Shown: in pieces, positions 45,122 through 54,116 of the stretch
Layout: the number at the start of each line of letters is the position of its first letter
Position numbering within the stretch: position 1 is the stretch's first letter
Source: Myxococcales bacterium
Lineage (GTDB): Bacteria > Myxococcota_A > Bradymonadia > Bradymonadales > Bradymonadaceae
Length of the DNA: 54,579 bases
Assembly: GCA_026988815.1 (NCBI GenBank)
Contig: JALSKP010000431.1
Span: forward strand, 1 to 54,579
Reading direction: 5' to 3'
Translations under genes and position numbers: made by a program
The notes under the pieces: generated by a model
Told to the model about the DNA's origin: nothing
The model's input: the letters and a program-made list of their open reading frames with translations, nothing else
Database searches by the model: none

Positions 45122-47989
45122 TTAGAACTGAGCGGAAAGCCCCAGTGTTGGAATAAAGGGCAAACCCTGGACGGGCCGACTTTCGGTGAAGTCGTAATTA
45201 TATCTTACACCCTCTTCATTGGCTTGATTGTAGACGTTTTGAATATCCAAATAAGCGCCCAAAATCCATGAATCAAAAACGAACTTTTTATCGATGCGTA
45301 AATCGAGTTGATGAAAGGTCGCCGCTCGCTCGGAAAATGGCTGCCCCTGAATGCGTTGATATTCGTTAGCATCGGAATTGAAGACCCCGCCAATAACCGG
45401 CGTTTGTGGATTGCCCGTCGTTAGACGGAATCGAGCCGAGATATCCCAGTTTGCAGGAAGGTTGTATCCAGCGACCAAGGTCAGAATATGAGTTTGATCG
45501 AATTGGTAGGTATCATAATTTCCCGTCAGCGCGTTCAATCTTTCGGACCGACTTAGCGTGTAGGCTAGCCAACCAAAAAAACGATTATGAGGGTAGTGGC
45601 GAATCAACACTTCGCCGCCGTATGCCCGACCCTCACCCTCGCTCACAAAACGCAGCGGCCGAAGCTCGCCGTTCTTTTCAACCTGGCGATCGGTGGGAAC
45701 AATAAGGTCAAACATGTCGCGGTAGAAAAGCGTCACGTCAAATTCCAAATACTCGCTTGGTTTGTACTCCCCACCGATTGCGTACTGCACTGCTTTCTCT
45801 GATAAGACCTCTGGATTTCCAAAGTCTTCCGATTCGCTTCCATCCACCGGAGGTTGTGTAAACAATCCCGCACCGCCCTTAACTGTAAACTTGTCAACTA
45901 AATCCCAACGCAAAGAAAGCCGAGGTGATATTACCGTATCTTTAAGTTGCCCGTAGTGATCGATACGAACACCGGGAACGAGAAGTAGCTTTTTATCAAA
46001 CAAAGAAATTTCGGGTTCAAGATAGGCGGCTGGCATAATGAAACTTGGGGTCTGGGTGGATTGGATCCCATTTTCCCCGAAGTTTGGCGTAGCGTTATTA
46101 CCGCCTTGTTCGTTCTCCGAAAAAGCCGGAATCGAAAATTTGACCTTGGCTTTTCTAAGCGCGTTATCGATTCCCAATCGCAAGCTGACCTCGTCGCTAA
46201 ATTTGATACGCATATCGTCGCGAATTTGAGCGACAATAAAATCGTTTTCAAGGAACAAACTATTTCCCGCATCAAAGGCGGTTTCACTCACGCCAAAGGA
46301 AACCATGAATTTATTCTCGATGGGATAACGCGGATTCCATTCCCACTTAATATTCCCTCGGTGGAAGGAGTTACCAAATTTGACGCCTGTCGCTTCGAAT
46401 TCGCGCGTCCCTTGAGGATCATCTTTTGGAAAAAGAATATCAAGCTTATCATCAGATCCGTAGATCATCAGTTCCAAGGTATGGTCTTGGATGCCCTTAT
46501 AGGTAAGCCATCCTTGGTAATCATAATAGCGCGGGAAGACCGTTATATCGGGACCGTCATCGGGCAAAAGAAGGGGAAGAAAAACGTCAAAATAACTACG
46601 ACGCCCCGAGATCGCGAAACTGAGATCCTCTGTAATGGGGCCTTCCAATAAAACCGATGTATCGAGGATATCGACATCGACCATTCCATGAATGCGATCC
46701 GTTTTTGGAGATCGCGTTGAGAGGTCAATAATCCCCCCCGTCGCACGTCCGAAGTAGGTGCTAAAGTTGCCCGGGAAAAATTCTAAAGAATCGATCATTT
46801 CCGAATTAATCACCGCAGGCCCACCAAGGAAATGGTAGACGAGGGGGATGTCATCGCCATCGATTGAAATTTTAGTATCTTGGGGCGCCGCTCCGCGAAC
46901 AACGATAAGACCGCTCACAAAGGGTGCTCTTGCCACACCCGGTAGATTCTGAACCACACGGACAATATCGTTTCCAGTACCCGGAATACGACGCACTTCT
47001 TCCAACCCAATTTTCCTTCTAGATATTTCTGTGCGTGTCTTCTTCGCCTTCGTTTCGACGGTGTATTCATCGTAGTACTCGGCTTGAATCGAATAAGTGC
47101 CCTCTGTAATTTCGCCTTTTTTTACCTGAATCACCGTCGAGGAGTTAAAATAGCCTTCTGCTTCGAAGGAGACGGTATACTCTCCATTCTCGATTCCGCG
47201 GAACCCAAAGCGACCATCGGATTTGGTAAACCCTTCAACGATTGCTTTCTCAACCCCCTCGGAAAAAAGTTTCACGGTGATGCCAGGCAAAGGTTTTCGC
47301 GTTCCCGATTCCTGCACTCGCCCGACAACATTTACGGCTCTTGCCATGACCTTATAATCGATCTCGGAAACCTTTCCTGCCGGTAATTCCACCTCTGATT
47401 TATAGTCTTGGTATCGCTCCACTCTAACTTCGATGCTGTACGTTCCAGGCGGAATGTTTCCAAATTCAAAGCTTCCATCAGCCGCTGTTTTTGAAGACGC
47501 TTCTGGGAGGGGATCGTAATCACCACCTAAGTATTTGATCTGAACAAATGCATTTACCGCTTTACCGCTCTCTGAGTCGATGACTTTTCCCTTTAAAGTT
47601 GCCGGTAGAATGGGCATCGAAAAATCGATAGTAAACGATAATACTACCGCGGAGGGAATATTGTTAATTTCTGCGGGTTCGAATTCAAACTGCTCTGCGG
47701 CTTTCTTCGCCGACTCATCGAGTCCATGACCCAGTCTTTCTAAGATCTCGACCTTCTCGACTTTTCCGGTCGCAGTGAGGGTCAAACGTAGTTTTACTTT
47801 TCCTTCGATCTTATTGTCAATCGCGTCTTCGGTATATTCTGCTTCGACAGATTTTTTCAGTTTGGGACGTTTAGTAATCCTAACATCTCCTTTTTCTTGA
47901 GCCTGCAAGGATGGGAACTCAAAGGAGGTCGAGAAAAAGGTTAAAAGCACGCATCCAAAGATGAGGGTATTGGAAATCACATTTTTCAT
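45122..47989 (-). CDS. TonB-dependent receptor with N-terminal TonB-like domain (copy 1)
   Basis: Outer-membrane active transporter, about 955 residues. A signal peptide (ends SLQAQ) is followed by a TonB C-terminal-type domain (residues ~20-115; VEILERLGHGLDESAKKAAE, FEFEPAEINNIPSAVVL). Two carboxypeptidase-regulatory-like beta sandwiches come next (about 118-300). The plug has RRIPGTGNDIVRVVQNLPGV, GLIVVRGAAPQDTKISIDGD and FSTYFGRATGGIIDLSTRS. A long barrel ends LGLSAQF. ATG 47989 overlaps the lipoprotein stop by 4 bases, so both are made together. Substrate unknown. Confidence 0.88.
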   Translation of the reverse strand: MKNVISNTLIFGCVLLTFFSTSFEFPSLQAQEKGDVRITKRPKLKKSVEAEYTEDAIDNKIEGKVKLRLTLTATGKVEKVEILERLGHGLDESAKKAAEQFEFEPAEINNIPSAVVLSFTIDFSMPILPATLKGKVIDSESGKAVNAFVQIKYLGGDYDPLPEASSKTAADGSFEFGNIPPGTYSIEVRVERYQDYKSEVELPAGKVSEIDYKVMARAVNVVGRVQESGTRKPLPGITVKLFSEGVEKAIVEGFTKSDGRFGFRGIENGEYTVSFEAEGYFNSSTVIQVKKGEITEGTYSIQAEYYDEYTVETKAKKTRTEISRRKIGLEEVRRIPGTGNDIVRVVQNLPGVARAPFVSGLIVVRGAAPQDTKISIDGDDIPLVYHFLGGPAVINSEMIDSLEFFPGNFSTYFGRATGGIIDLSTRSPKTDRIHGMVDVDILDTSVLLEGPITEDLSFAISGRRSYFDVFLPLLLPDDGPDITVFPRYYDYQGWLTYKGIQDHTLELMIYGSDDKLDILFPKDDPQGTREFEATGVKFGNSFHRGNIKWEWNPRYPIENKFMVSFGVSETAFDAGNSLFLENDFIVAQIRDDMRIKFSDEVSLRLGIDNALRKAKVKFSIPAFSENEQGGNNATPNFGENGIQSTQTPSFIMPAAYLEPEISLFDKKLLLVPGVRIDHYGQLKDTVISPRLSLRWDLVDKFTVKGGAGLFTQPPVDGSESEDFGNPEVLSEKAVQYAIGGEYKPSEYLEFDVTLFYRDMFDLIVPTDRQVEKNGELRPLRFVSEGEGRAYGGEVLIRHYPHNRFFGWLAYTLSRSERLNALTGNYDTYQFDQTHILTLVAGYNLPANWDISARFRLTTGNPQTPVIGGVFNSDANEYQRIQGQPFSERAATFHQLDLRIDKKFVFDSWILGAYLDIQNVYNQANEEGVRYNYDFTESRPVQGLPFIPTLGLSAQF

Positions 47990-49122
47990 TGGGCCACCCC
48001 TGTCGCAAATAAAGAACGCTTTATCCAATCCACACCCAAACGGTTATCGCGAACGACGCTCCAGAGTTCAATCTCACAACCCTCGGTCGGGTCCGAACTT
48101 TTGAGGGCCGGACAACTCTCGATAAAGGCCTCTCCATTGGAAACTTCCTCGGATTGGCTTAAGTCTTTTAGGGGAAAGAAAAGCGTAGTCGAACGCAAAG
48201 CATCGAGATCTGTCGACCCGTCGAAATACAGTTTTCGAGGCGGATCAAATGAACCGAAAGTGGATAACCACTGGAAACCAAGGTTCTCTCTTTTCTCAGC
48301 TAAGAACTCCTCTTTTGACCCCTCAGGCGCGCGAGGAGTGTAAACCTGTATACTATCTTCGTTTATATTCGAATCGACCTCGTAGGAGAGTCCGATAAGA
48401 ACCGGCGTAGATTCACCTTCGGGCAAAACATACCAATCCTTTTCAAAATCCTCAATTTGGGTGACCCAAGTATGTCCCGCGTCAAGCAAGGTCTGTTTAT
48501 CTTTTTTCATGGGACGAATACGAAGCTCGTCGACGCGCGGATTTTCATCTGATTCTTGGTCGGCCCCTAACCAAAGATTCACCCGTTTGGACGCGACATG
48601 CTTTCGACCATTTTCTTCTATGCTCAGACGAATCGAAACCTCATATCCATCCTCGCAATGGACGGTTGGTATATTGACGGCCAGGTCTTCGCCCGCATCT
48701 TGGGCCGCGTTTTGAAGGGACTGGCAAATCGCGTTCAGAAAAACCTGAGGTGCGGGATACTTGAACACTGCCGTTTTTTTATTTCCCAGATCAAAATCCT
48801 CCAAGGGAATGTTGATCTGCGGCCCGTCTTGGGTTGTGTTTTCTGAAATCAGCGCCAGCAATTCCTCTTTGGTTAAAGGGCAGTCAAACTGGTCGACAGC
48901 ATTGGTTCGAAAAGGACACCATTCCCATTTATAGGTTGCCTCTACGCCATCGGGAATGTGAACGAGCGCACTCAGTTCGCTTTCCATATTGGGACGAAGT
49001 TCTGGAGCACTGCTTTTTACCGCCATAATCCTAACTTTATTTACTAAGGCAAAAGGTTCGAAACGATCGCCTTGGCAAGCGCTAATCGTAAACAGGCATA
49101 CGATAAAAAGAAGTGACTTCAT
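47986..49122 (-). CDS. Cysteine-containing lipoprotein partner (copy 1)
   Basis: 378-residue lipoprotein of unrecognised family. ATG 49122 begins a clean signal (MKSLLFIVCLFTISACQGDR, lipobox ISAC); the frame extends upstream to 49338 but is not signal-like. The mature part starts RFEPFALVNKVRIMAVKSSA and has six or more Cys residues (for example CPFRTNAVDQFDCPLTKEEL, ESCPALKSSDPTEGCEIELW) that could form disulphides. It is always directly before the receptor and overlaps it, so a surface substrate-capturing or plug-gating partner is inferred. Its paralogue at 49.6 kb is closely similar throughout. Confidence 0.8.
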   Translation of the reverse strand: MKSLLFIVCLFTISACQGDRFEPFALVNKVRIMAVKSSAPELRPNMESELSALVHIPDGVEATYKWEWCPFRTNAVDQFDCPLTKEELLALISENTTQDGPQINIPLEDFDLGNKKTAVFKYPAPQVFLNAICQSLQNAAQDAGEDLAVNIPTVHCEDGYEVSIRLSIEENGRKHVASKRVNLWLGADQESDENPRVDELRIRPMKKDKQTLLDAGHTWVTQIEDFEKDWYVLPEGESTPVLIGLSYEVDSNINEDSIQVYTPRAPEGSKEEFLAEKRENLGFQWLSTFGSFDPPRKLYFDGSTDLDALRSTTLFFPLKDLSQSEEVSNGEAFIESCPALKSSDPTEGCEIELWSVVRDNRLGVDWIKRSLFATGVAQ

Positions 49123-49461
49123 TCTGATTCCTAAATATTTGTAATCGGCGTTTGGAATTGCTTTAGGGATATTAATATACCTGATTACTATTATTAAAAA
49201 GGTAAATCCTTCACCAGACCTGTCTTTAGGCGAATCTGGATAGTGCCTTGTCCTGAACCTGAATGATTGGATGAACCCTTGTCCGGTTATTACCCCTACC
49301 TTTCGAGAAGATGGATCACCGCAGGGCGTGTTTGGCACCCTACGATTTTACGCCCCTAAAATACGTGCTTTTTCTGTAAGGTGCTCATGCAATTCAAGAT
49401 GGTGTGGAACGCCTACGATTTTGCCTTAAAAGAGGTATATATTATTTATTTACAAAGGGGA

Positions 49462-49480
49462 CTCAGGCACGTGACCTGAG
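49462..49480. promoter_or_regulatory. Inverted repeat upstream of the copy 2 operon
   Basis: CTCAGG-CACGTGA-CCTGAG is a 6-base palindrome with a 7-base centre containing CACGTG. It lies about 95 bases upstream of the predicted -35 box. It could be an operator, but no regulator is known and the match may be chance. Confidence 0.3.
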
Positions 49481-49550
49481 GGTTAACACCAGACATCATT
49501 GAATCGTAGGGTCGGCTTTAAATCGCATGGATAAAATTTAATCGTTTTTC

Positions 49551-49610
49551 CGGCCAAGGGAAAACAATAGACATTTGCCTTCGTTGTTTCAGATGTTTAT
49601 AAGCCAAGGA
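49551..49610 (+). repeat. Promoter-region repeat shared with 45.0 kb
   Basis: The reverse complement of this 60-base segment recurs at 45022-45080 with about four differences. It includes the predicted promoter of the copy 2 operon. Confidence 0.85.
49575..49603 (+). promoter_or_regulatory. Predicted sigma-70-type promoter for copy 2 operon
   Basis: TTGCCT (49575-49580), a 17-base spacer and TATAAG (49598-49603) lie about 30 bases before the lipoprotein ATG at 49635. Spacing is ideal, and each hexamer matches the E. coli consensus at four to five of six bases. Confidence 0.5.
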
Positions 49611-49634
49611 GTATTATCACTCTAGGCAGTCGGC

Positions 49635-50771
49635 ATGAAATATATTCTTCTAATGGTATTCGTTGTTTTAGCGGGGGCCTGCCAAGGCGAACGTTTTGAA
49701 CCCTTCTCTTTAGTCAATAAAGTTAGAATTTTGGCGGTAAAAAGCAGCTCGCCGGAGCTCTTACCGAACAAGGAAACCGAGCTCAGTGCGCTCGTCTATA
49801 TTCCCGAAGGCGTGAATGCGACCTATAAATGGGAATGGTGCCCCTTTCGTACCAACGCGGTAGATGAATTTAAATGTCCTCTTACCAAAGAAGAACTACT
49901 TGATTTGATCGCAAAAAATGCCCCCGACGATGGACCGATGTTTAACATTCCTTTGGAAGATTTTGACCTGGGGACTGGGGAAAAAGCGACCTTAAAATAT
50001 CCAGCCCCCCAAATATTTCTTCTCGCTATTTGTCAGGGGATTCAAAATGCGGCCAAAGACGCTGGCGAAGATCTTGCGATCAATATTCCTACCATAGATT
50101 GTAAAGATGGTTACGAAATTTCAATTCGTTTGACGATTGAAGAAAAGGGGAAAAAGCACATCGCCTCAAAACGCGTCAATCTATGGTTGGGTTCCCAGCA
50201 AACCCAAGATTTGAATCCTAAGGTGCGCGAAATTCGAATTCGACCGAAGCGTCGAAACAAGCAGATGTTGCTCGATGCGGGGCATGATTGGGTCGCAGAA
50301 ATCGAAGACTTCGAGAAAGACTGGTACGTTCTCCCCGAAGATGAGCCGACGCCGATTTTTCTTGGTGTCTCCTACGAACTTGATTCTTTCATTGATGAAG
50401 AAAGCATCCAAGTTTACGCCCGCCGCGCACCAGAGGGATCGGATTTGGAATTCTTGGAAGCCCAACGCGAAAATATGGAATTTCTCTGGTTGTCTACTTT
50501 TGGTTCTTTGGATCCCGACCGAGAACTTTACTTTAATACATCCACAGATCTTGAAGAACGTCGCGTGACCAAATTGTTTTTCCCCGTAAAAGATCTTTCT
50601 CAATCCGCGGAGGTTTCAAACGGCGAACGCTTCATTGATAATTGTCCAGAGGTTAAAAACGCAGACCCAAACGACGGTTGCGAGATTGAACTCTGGAGCG
50701 TCGTTCGCGACGATCGCTTGGGCGTGGATTGGAAAAGGCGAACCTTATTCGCGACGGGGGTAGCACCATGA
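49635..50771 (+). CDS. Cysteine-containing lipoprotein partner (copy 2)
   Basis: Paralogue of the 48.0-49.1 kb lipoprotein, the same length (378 aa) and in opposite orientation. The signal is MKYILLMVFVVLAGACQGER (lipobox AGAC). The mature start RFEPFSLVNKVRILAVKSSS and Cys-bearing segments CPFRTNAVDEFKCPLTKEEL and CEIELWSVVRDDRLGVDW are retained. Its TGA overlaps the receptor ATG. Function unknown, presumed surface partner of the receptor. Confidence 0.8.
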   Translation: MKYILLMVFVVLAGACQGERFEPFSLVNKVRILAVKSSSPELLPNKETELSALVYIPEGVNATYKWEWCPFRTNAVDEFKCPLTKEELLDLIAKNAPDDGPMFNIPLEDFDLGTGEKATLKYPAPQIFLLAICQGIQNAAKDAGEDLAINIPTIDCKDGYEISIRLTIEEKGKKHIASKRVNLWLGSQQTQDLNPKVREIRIRPKRRNKQMLLDAGHDWVAEIEDFEKDWYVLPEDEPTPIFLGVSYELDSFIDEESIQVYARRAPEGSDLEFLEAQRENMEFLWLSTFGSLDPDRELYFNTSTDLEERRVTKLFFPVKDLSQSAEVSNGERFIDNCPEVKNADPNDGCEIELWSVVRDDRLGVDWKRRTLFATGVAP

Positions 50772-53662
50772 ATCCTCTTGTAGTATCTCGTCGGCTTGTC
50801 CCGATTCTCATTGCGCTTTTCCTTGTGTCGATTCTTGTACCGACTTTACTTCCCAGTCCTCTGATGGCGCAGGAAAAAAAGAAGGAGAAAGGAGACGTGA
50901 GGATCACCAAACGTCCTAAACTAAAAACATCCGTGGAAGCCGAATACACCGATGATGCGATCAAAAATAAAATCGAAGGAAAGGTCAAACTTCGGCTTAC
51001 GATTAGCGCCCTTGGCAAGGTCGAAAAGGTAGAAATTTTAGAACGGCTCGGGCACGGACTTGATGAGTCCGCAAAAAAGGCAGCCGAACAATTTGTTTTC
51101 GAACCAGCCGAAATTAACAATATTCCTTCCGCTGTTGTGCTCTCTTTTACGATCGATTTTTCGATGCCGATTTTGCCCGCAACCTTGAAAGGGAAAGTCA
51201 TAGATTCACAAAGCGGCAAACCAGTGGGTGCCTTTATTCAGATTAAATATTTGGGATCCGATTATGATCCGGTGCCCGAGGCCTCGTCTAAAACGGATGT
51301 TGACGGCACTTTTGAATTCGGAAATATCCCTCCCGGAAAATACAGTATCGATGTGAAAGTTGAGCGCTATCAAGATTTTAAGTCCGAGGTCGATTTGCCT
51401 GGCGGAAAGGTTTCAGAAATCGATTATAAGGTCATGGCAAGAGCGGTTAACCTTGTCGGCGCAGTACAGGAATCGGGAACACGAAAGCCTCTTGCTGGCG
51501 TGACGGTGAGGCTTTTTTCCGAAGGGATTGAGGAAGCTGTAGCTGAAGGATTTACAACAGCGGACGGTCGTTTCGGATTTCGCGGCGTTAAAAGCGGCGA
51601 GTATACGATAGCCTTTGAGGCAGAAGGCTACTTTAATTCCTCGACTCTTATAAAAGTGAATGATGGCGAAATCGCCGGTGGTACCTATTCTATTCAGGCT
51701 CAATATTATGATGAATATAGGGTTGAGACCAAAGCCAAGAAAACGCATACGGAGATTTCCAGAAGAAAGATCGGACTCGAAGAAGTGCGAAGAATTCCGG
51801 GCACGGGAAACGATATTGTTCGCGTGGTTCAAAACCTACCTGGGGTCGCCAGAGCTCCTTTTGTGAGTGGTCTTATTGTCGTTCGCGGTGCGGCACCGCA
51901 AGATACGAAAATTTCAATTGATGGCGATAATATTCCGCTAGTTTACCATTTTTTGGGAGGCCCGGCGGTGATCAATTCGGAAATGATCGATTCCTTGGAA
52001 TTTTTCCCAGGCAATTTTAGCACTTATTACGGACGCGCGACGGGCGGAATTATCGACCTTTCTACGCGATCTCCTAAAACGGACCGTATTCACGGTATGG
52101 TGGATGTCGATCTTCTTGATGCCTCCGTTTTGGTAGAAGGTCCGATCAACGATGATTTTAGTTTCGCATTATCCGGGCGTCGTAGTTATTTTGACGTGTT
52201 CTTGCCCCTGCTTCTTCCCGATGATGGTCCCGATATTACTGTCTTTCCGAGGTACTACGATTATCAGGGATGGTTCACGTATAAGGGAATCGAGGATCAT
52301 ACGCTTGAGCTGATGGTGTACGGTTCTGATGATAAACTCGATCTTCTTTTTCCAAAAGATGATCCTCAAGGAACACGCGAGTTCGAAGTGCCCGGAATTA
52401 ATTTTGGCAACTCTTTTCTACGCGGAAACTTTAAGTGGGAATGGGATCCACGATATCCAATCGAAAACAAATTTATGATTTCTTACGGTATCAATCAAAC
52501 AGCTTTCGATGCCGGAAATAGTTTGTTTTTTGAAAATGATTTTCTCCTCGCCCAGATTCGAAACGATACGCGAATCAAAGTATCTGAGGAAGTGACGGTT
52601 CGTTTAGGTGTGGACAATGCGTTCGGGAGCGCCAAGGTGCGCTTTTCAATTCCCGCATTTTCAGAGGCCGAGCAAGGACGAGGAAACGCATCGCCGCCTA
52701 ACTTTGGCGAAAATGGAATCGATCTTGAGGTGAAGCAGACCTTCCTGATGCCGGCCGCTTATATTGAACCAGAAATTTCTTTATTTGAAAAAAAGTTACT
52801 TCTCGTTCCCGGGATTCGAGTGGATCATTATGGCCAGCTCGCCGACACGGTGGTGTCACCACGTTTTTCTTTTCGTTGGGATTTCGTAGACAAGTTTACT
52901 GCTAAAGGGGGGGTAGGTTTGTTCACCCAATTCCCGCTTGGTGGAAGTGAAACTGAAGAATTTGGAAACCCTGATGTCTTATCCGAAAAAGCGATTCAGT
53001 ACGCTTTGGGGACCGAATACAAGCCAAGCGAATATTTGGAATTTGATCTGACTTTATTCTACCGCGATATGTTTGATCTCGTCGTTCCAACGGACCGACA
53101 GGTTGAAGTCAACGGCAAGCTTCGTCCGCTGCGTTTTGTGAGTGAAGGAGAAGGTCGCGCGTACGGCGCCGAAGTTTTGATTCGTCATTATCCTCATCGT
53201 CGTTTTTTCGGATGGCTTGCCTATACCTTGAGTCGTTCAGAAAGATTAAATGCGCTGACTGGAAATTTCGATACATACCAATTTGATCAAACCCACATTT
53301 TAACTTTGGTCGGCGGATACAATCTTCCCGCGAATTGGGATATTTCGGCGCGTTTTCGACTGACCACAGGCAACCCTCAAACACCCGTTATTGGCGGCGT
53401 ATTCAACTCCGATGCAAGTCGATACCAGCGTGTCCAAGGTGAGCCTTTCTCAGAACGCGCGGCGACCTTTCATCAATTGGATTTACGTGTTGATAAGAAG
53501 TTCGTTTTTGATTCTTGGATTCTCGGTGCCTACCTGGATGTCCAGAACGTGTACAATCAGGTTAACGAGGAAGGGATTCGATATAATTATGACTTCACCG
53601 AAAGTCAGCCTGTTCAAGGCTTGCCTCTCCTTCCTACAATTGGGCTTTCCGCTCAGTTCTAA
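50768..53662 (+). CDS. TonB-dependent receptor with N-terminal TonB-like domain (copy 2)
   Basis: Paralogue of the copy 1 receptor with the same domain order: signal peptide (to MAQ), TonB-like domain (residues ~25-120), two regulatory beta sandwiches, plug, barrel ending LGLSAQF. The plug is almost unchanged (GTGNDIVRVVQNLPGVARAP), and most differences are conservative changes in the barrel and regulatory domains. ATG 50768 shares the TGA of the lipoprotein gene (ATGA). About 964 residues. It is followed by rnpB. Both copies appear intact, so the pair may have related but distinct substrates. Confidence 0.88.
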   Translation: MNPLVVSRRLVPILIALFLVSILVPTLLPSPLMAQEKKKEKGDVRITKRPKLKTSVEAEYTDDAIKNKIEGKVKLRLTISALGKVEKVEILERLGHGLDESAKKAAEQFVFEPAEINNIPSAVVLSFTIDFSMPILPATLKGKVIDSQSGKPVGAFIQIKYLGSDYDPVPEASSKTDVDGTFEFGNIPPGKYSIDVKVERYQDFKSEVDLPGGKVSEIDYKVMARAVNLVGAVQESGTRKPLAGVTVRLFSEGIEEAVAEGFTTADGRFGFRGVKSGEYTIAFEAEGYFNSSTLIKVNDGEIAGGTYSIQAQYYDEYRVETKAKKTHTEISRRKIGLEEVRRIPGTGNDIVRVVQNLPGVARAPFVSGLIVVRGAAPQDTKISIDGDNIPLVYHFLGGPAVINSEMIDSLEFFPGNFSTYYGRATGGIIDLSTRSPKTDRIHGMVDVDLLDASVLVEGPINDDFSFALSGRRSYFDVFLPLLLPDDGPDITVFPRYYDYQGWFTYKGIEDHTLELMVYGSDDKLDLLFPKDDPQGTREFEVPGINFGNSFLRGNFKWEWDPRYPIENKFMISYGINQTAFDAGNSLFFENDFLLAQIRNDTRIKVSEEVTVRLGVDNAFGSAKVRFSIPAFSEAEQGRGNASPPNFGENGIDLEVKQTFLMPAAYIEPEISLFEKKLLLVPGIRVDHYGQLADTVVSPRFSFRWDFVDKFTAKGGVGLFTQFPLGGSETEEFGNPDVLSEKAIQYALGTEYKPSEYLEFDLTLFYRDMFDLVVPTDRQVEVNGKLRPLRFVSEGEGRAYGAEVLIRHYPHRRFFGWLAYTLSRSERLNALTGNFDTYQFDQTHILTLVGGYNLPANWDISARFRLTTGNPQTPVIGGVFNSDASRYQRVQGEPFSERAATFHQLDLRVDKKFVFDSWILGAYLDVQNVYNQVNEEGIRYNYDFTESQPVQGLPLLPTIGLSAQF

Positions 53663-53711
53663 ATTGTAAAATTTTAAAATTTGTATAGCTTCCCATGTCG
53701 GAAATATCTGA

Positions 53712-54075
53712 CGCTAAAGATTCGGTTCTGGATACGATCGCTAGCGTTTTACGTTAGAGGAAAGTCCGGGCATCACAGGGTAAGAATGGTCGATAACGTC
53801 GACCGGAGGCAACTCTAGGGAAAGTGCCACAGAAAGGTAAACCGCCTCGTTTTTCTTAGGGAGACCGAGGTAAGGGTGAAAAGGTAAGGTAAGAGCTTAC
53901 CGGGATATTGGGTGACCATGTCCGCTTGGTAAACCCCATTCGATGCAAGGTGAACAGGAAGAGAGTACCCGCTCGTTGATTCCGGGTAACCGCTTGAACC
54001 TATCGGCAACGGTAGGTCTAGATGAATGATCGTAGAAAAACAGGACCCGGCTTACGAGGGACCGAATCTTTAGCG
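53712..54075 (+). ncRNA. rnpB: RNase P RNA (bacterial type A)
   Basis: Catalytic RNA that matures tRNA 5' ends. GAGGAAAGTCCGGGC (CR-I) is near 53757. ACAGAAAGGTAAACC and GGTAAGGGTGAAAAGGTAAG follow, then GGTAAACCCCATTCGATGC, and near the 3' end AGATGAATGATCG and ACAGGACCCGGCTTACGAG. Helix P1 pairs CGCTAAAGATTCGGT (53712-53726) with ACCGAATCTTTAGCG (54061-54075) perfectly, setting the ends. The length of about 364 is normal. A reading frame within it on - is spurious. Confidence 0.95.
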
Positions 54076-54116
54076 CTCGATATTGCGCTTGAAGGGCTCA
54101 CACGAGGGGCCGATTG

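Noticed and set aside
46061-46651. 196-codon + frame within receptor copy 1
   Set aside because: Antisense to the barrel coding region of a well-supported gene, with no signal or family match.
44935-49385. Weak similarity between 44935-44972 (on -) and 49350-49385 (on +), around GTGCTTTTT
   Set aside because: Short, gapped and in a different order relative to the 59-base repeat, so it may be chance.
53815-54009. 64-codon frame on - inside rnpB
   Set aside because: It lies entirely within RNase P RNA, whose conserved blocks and P1 helix are clear.
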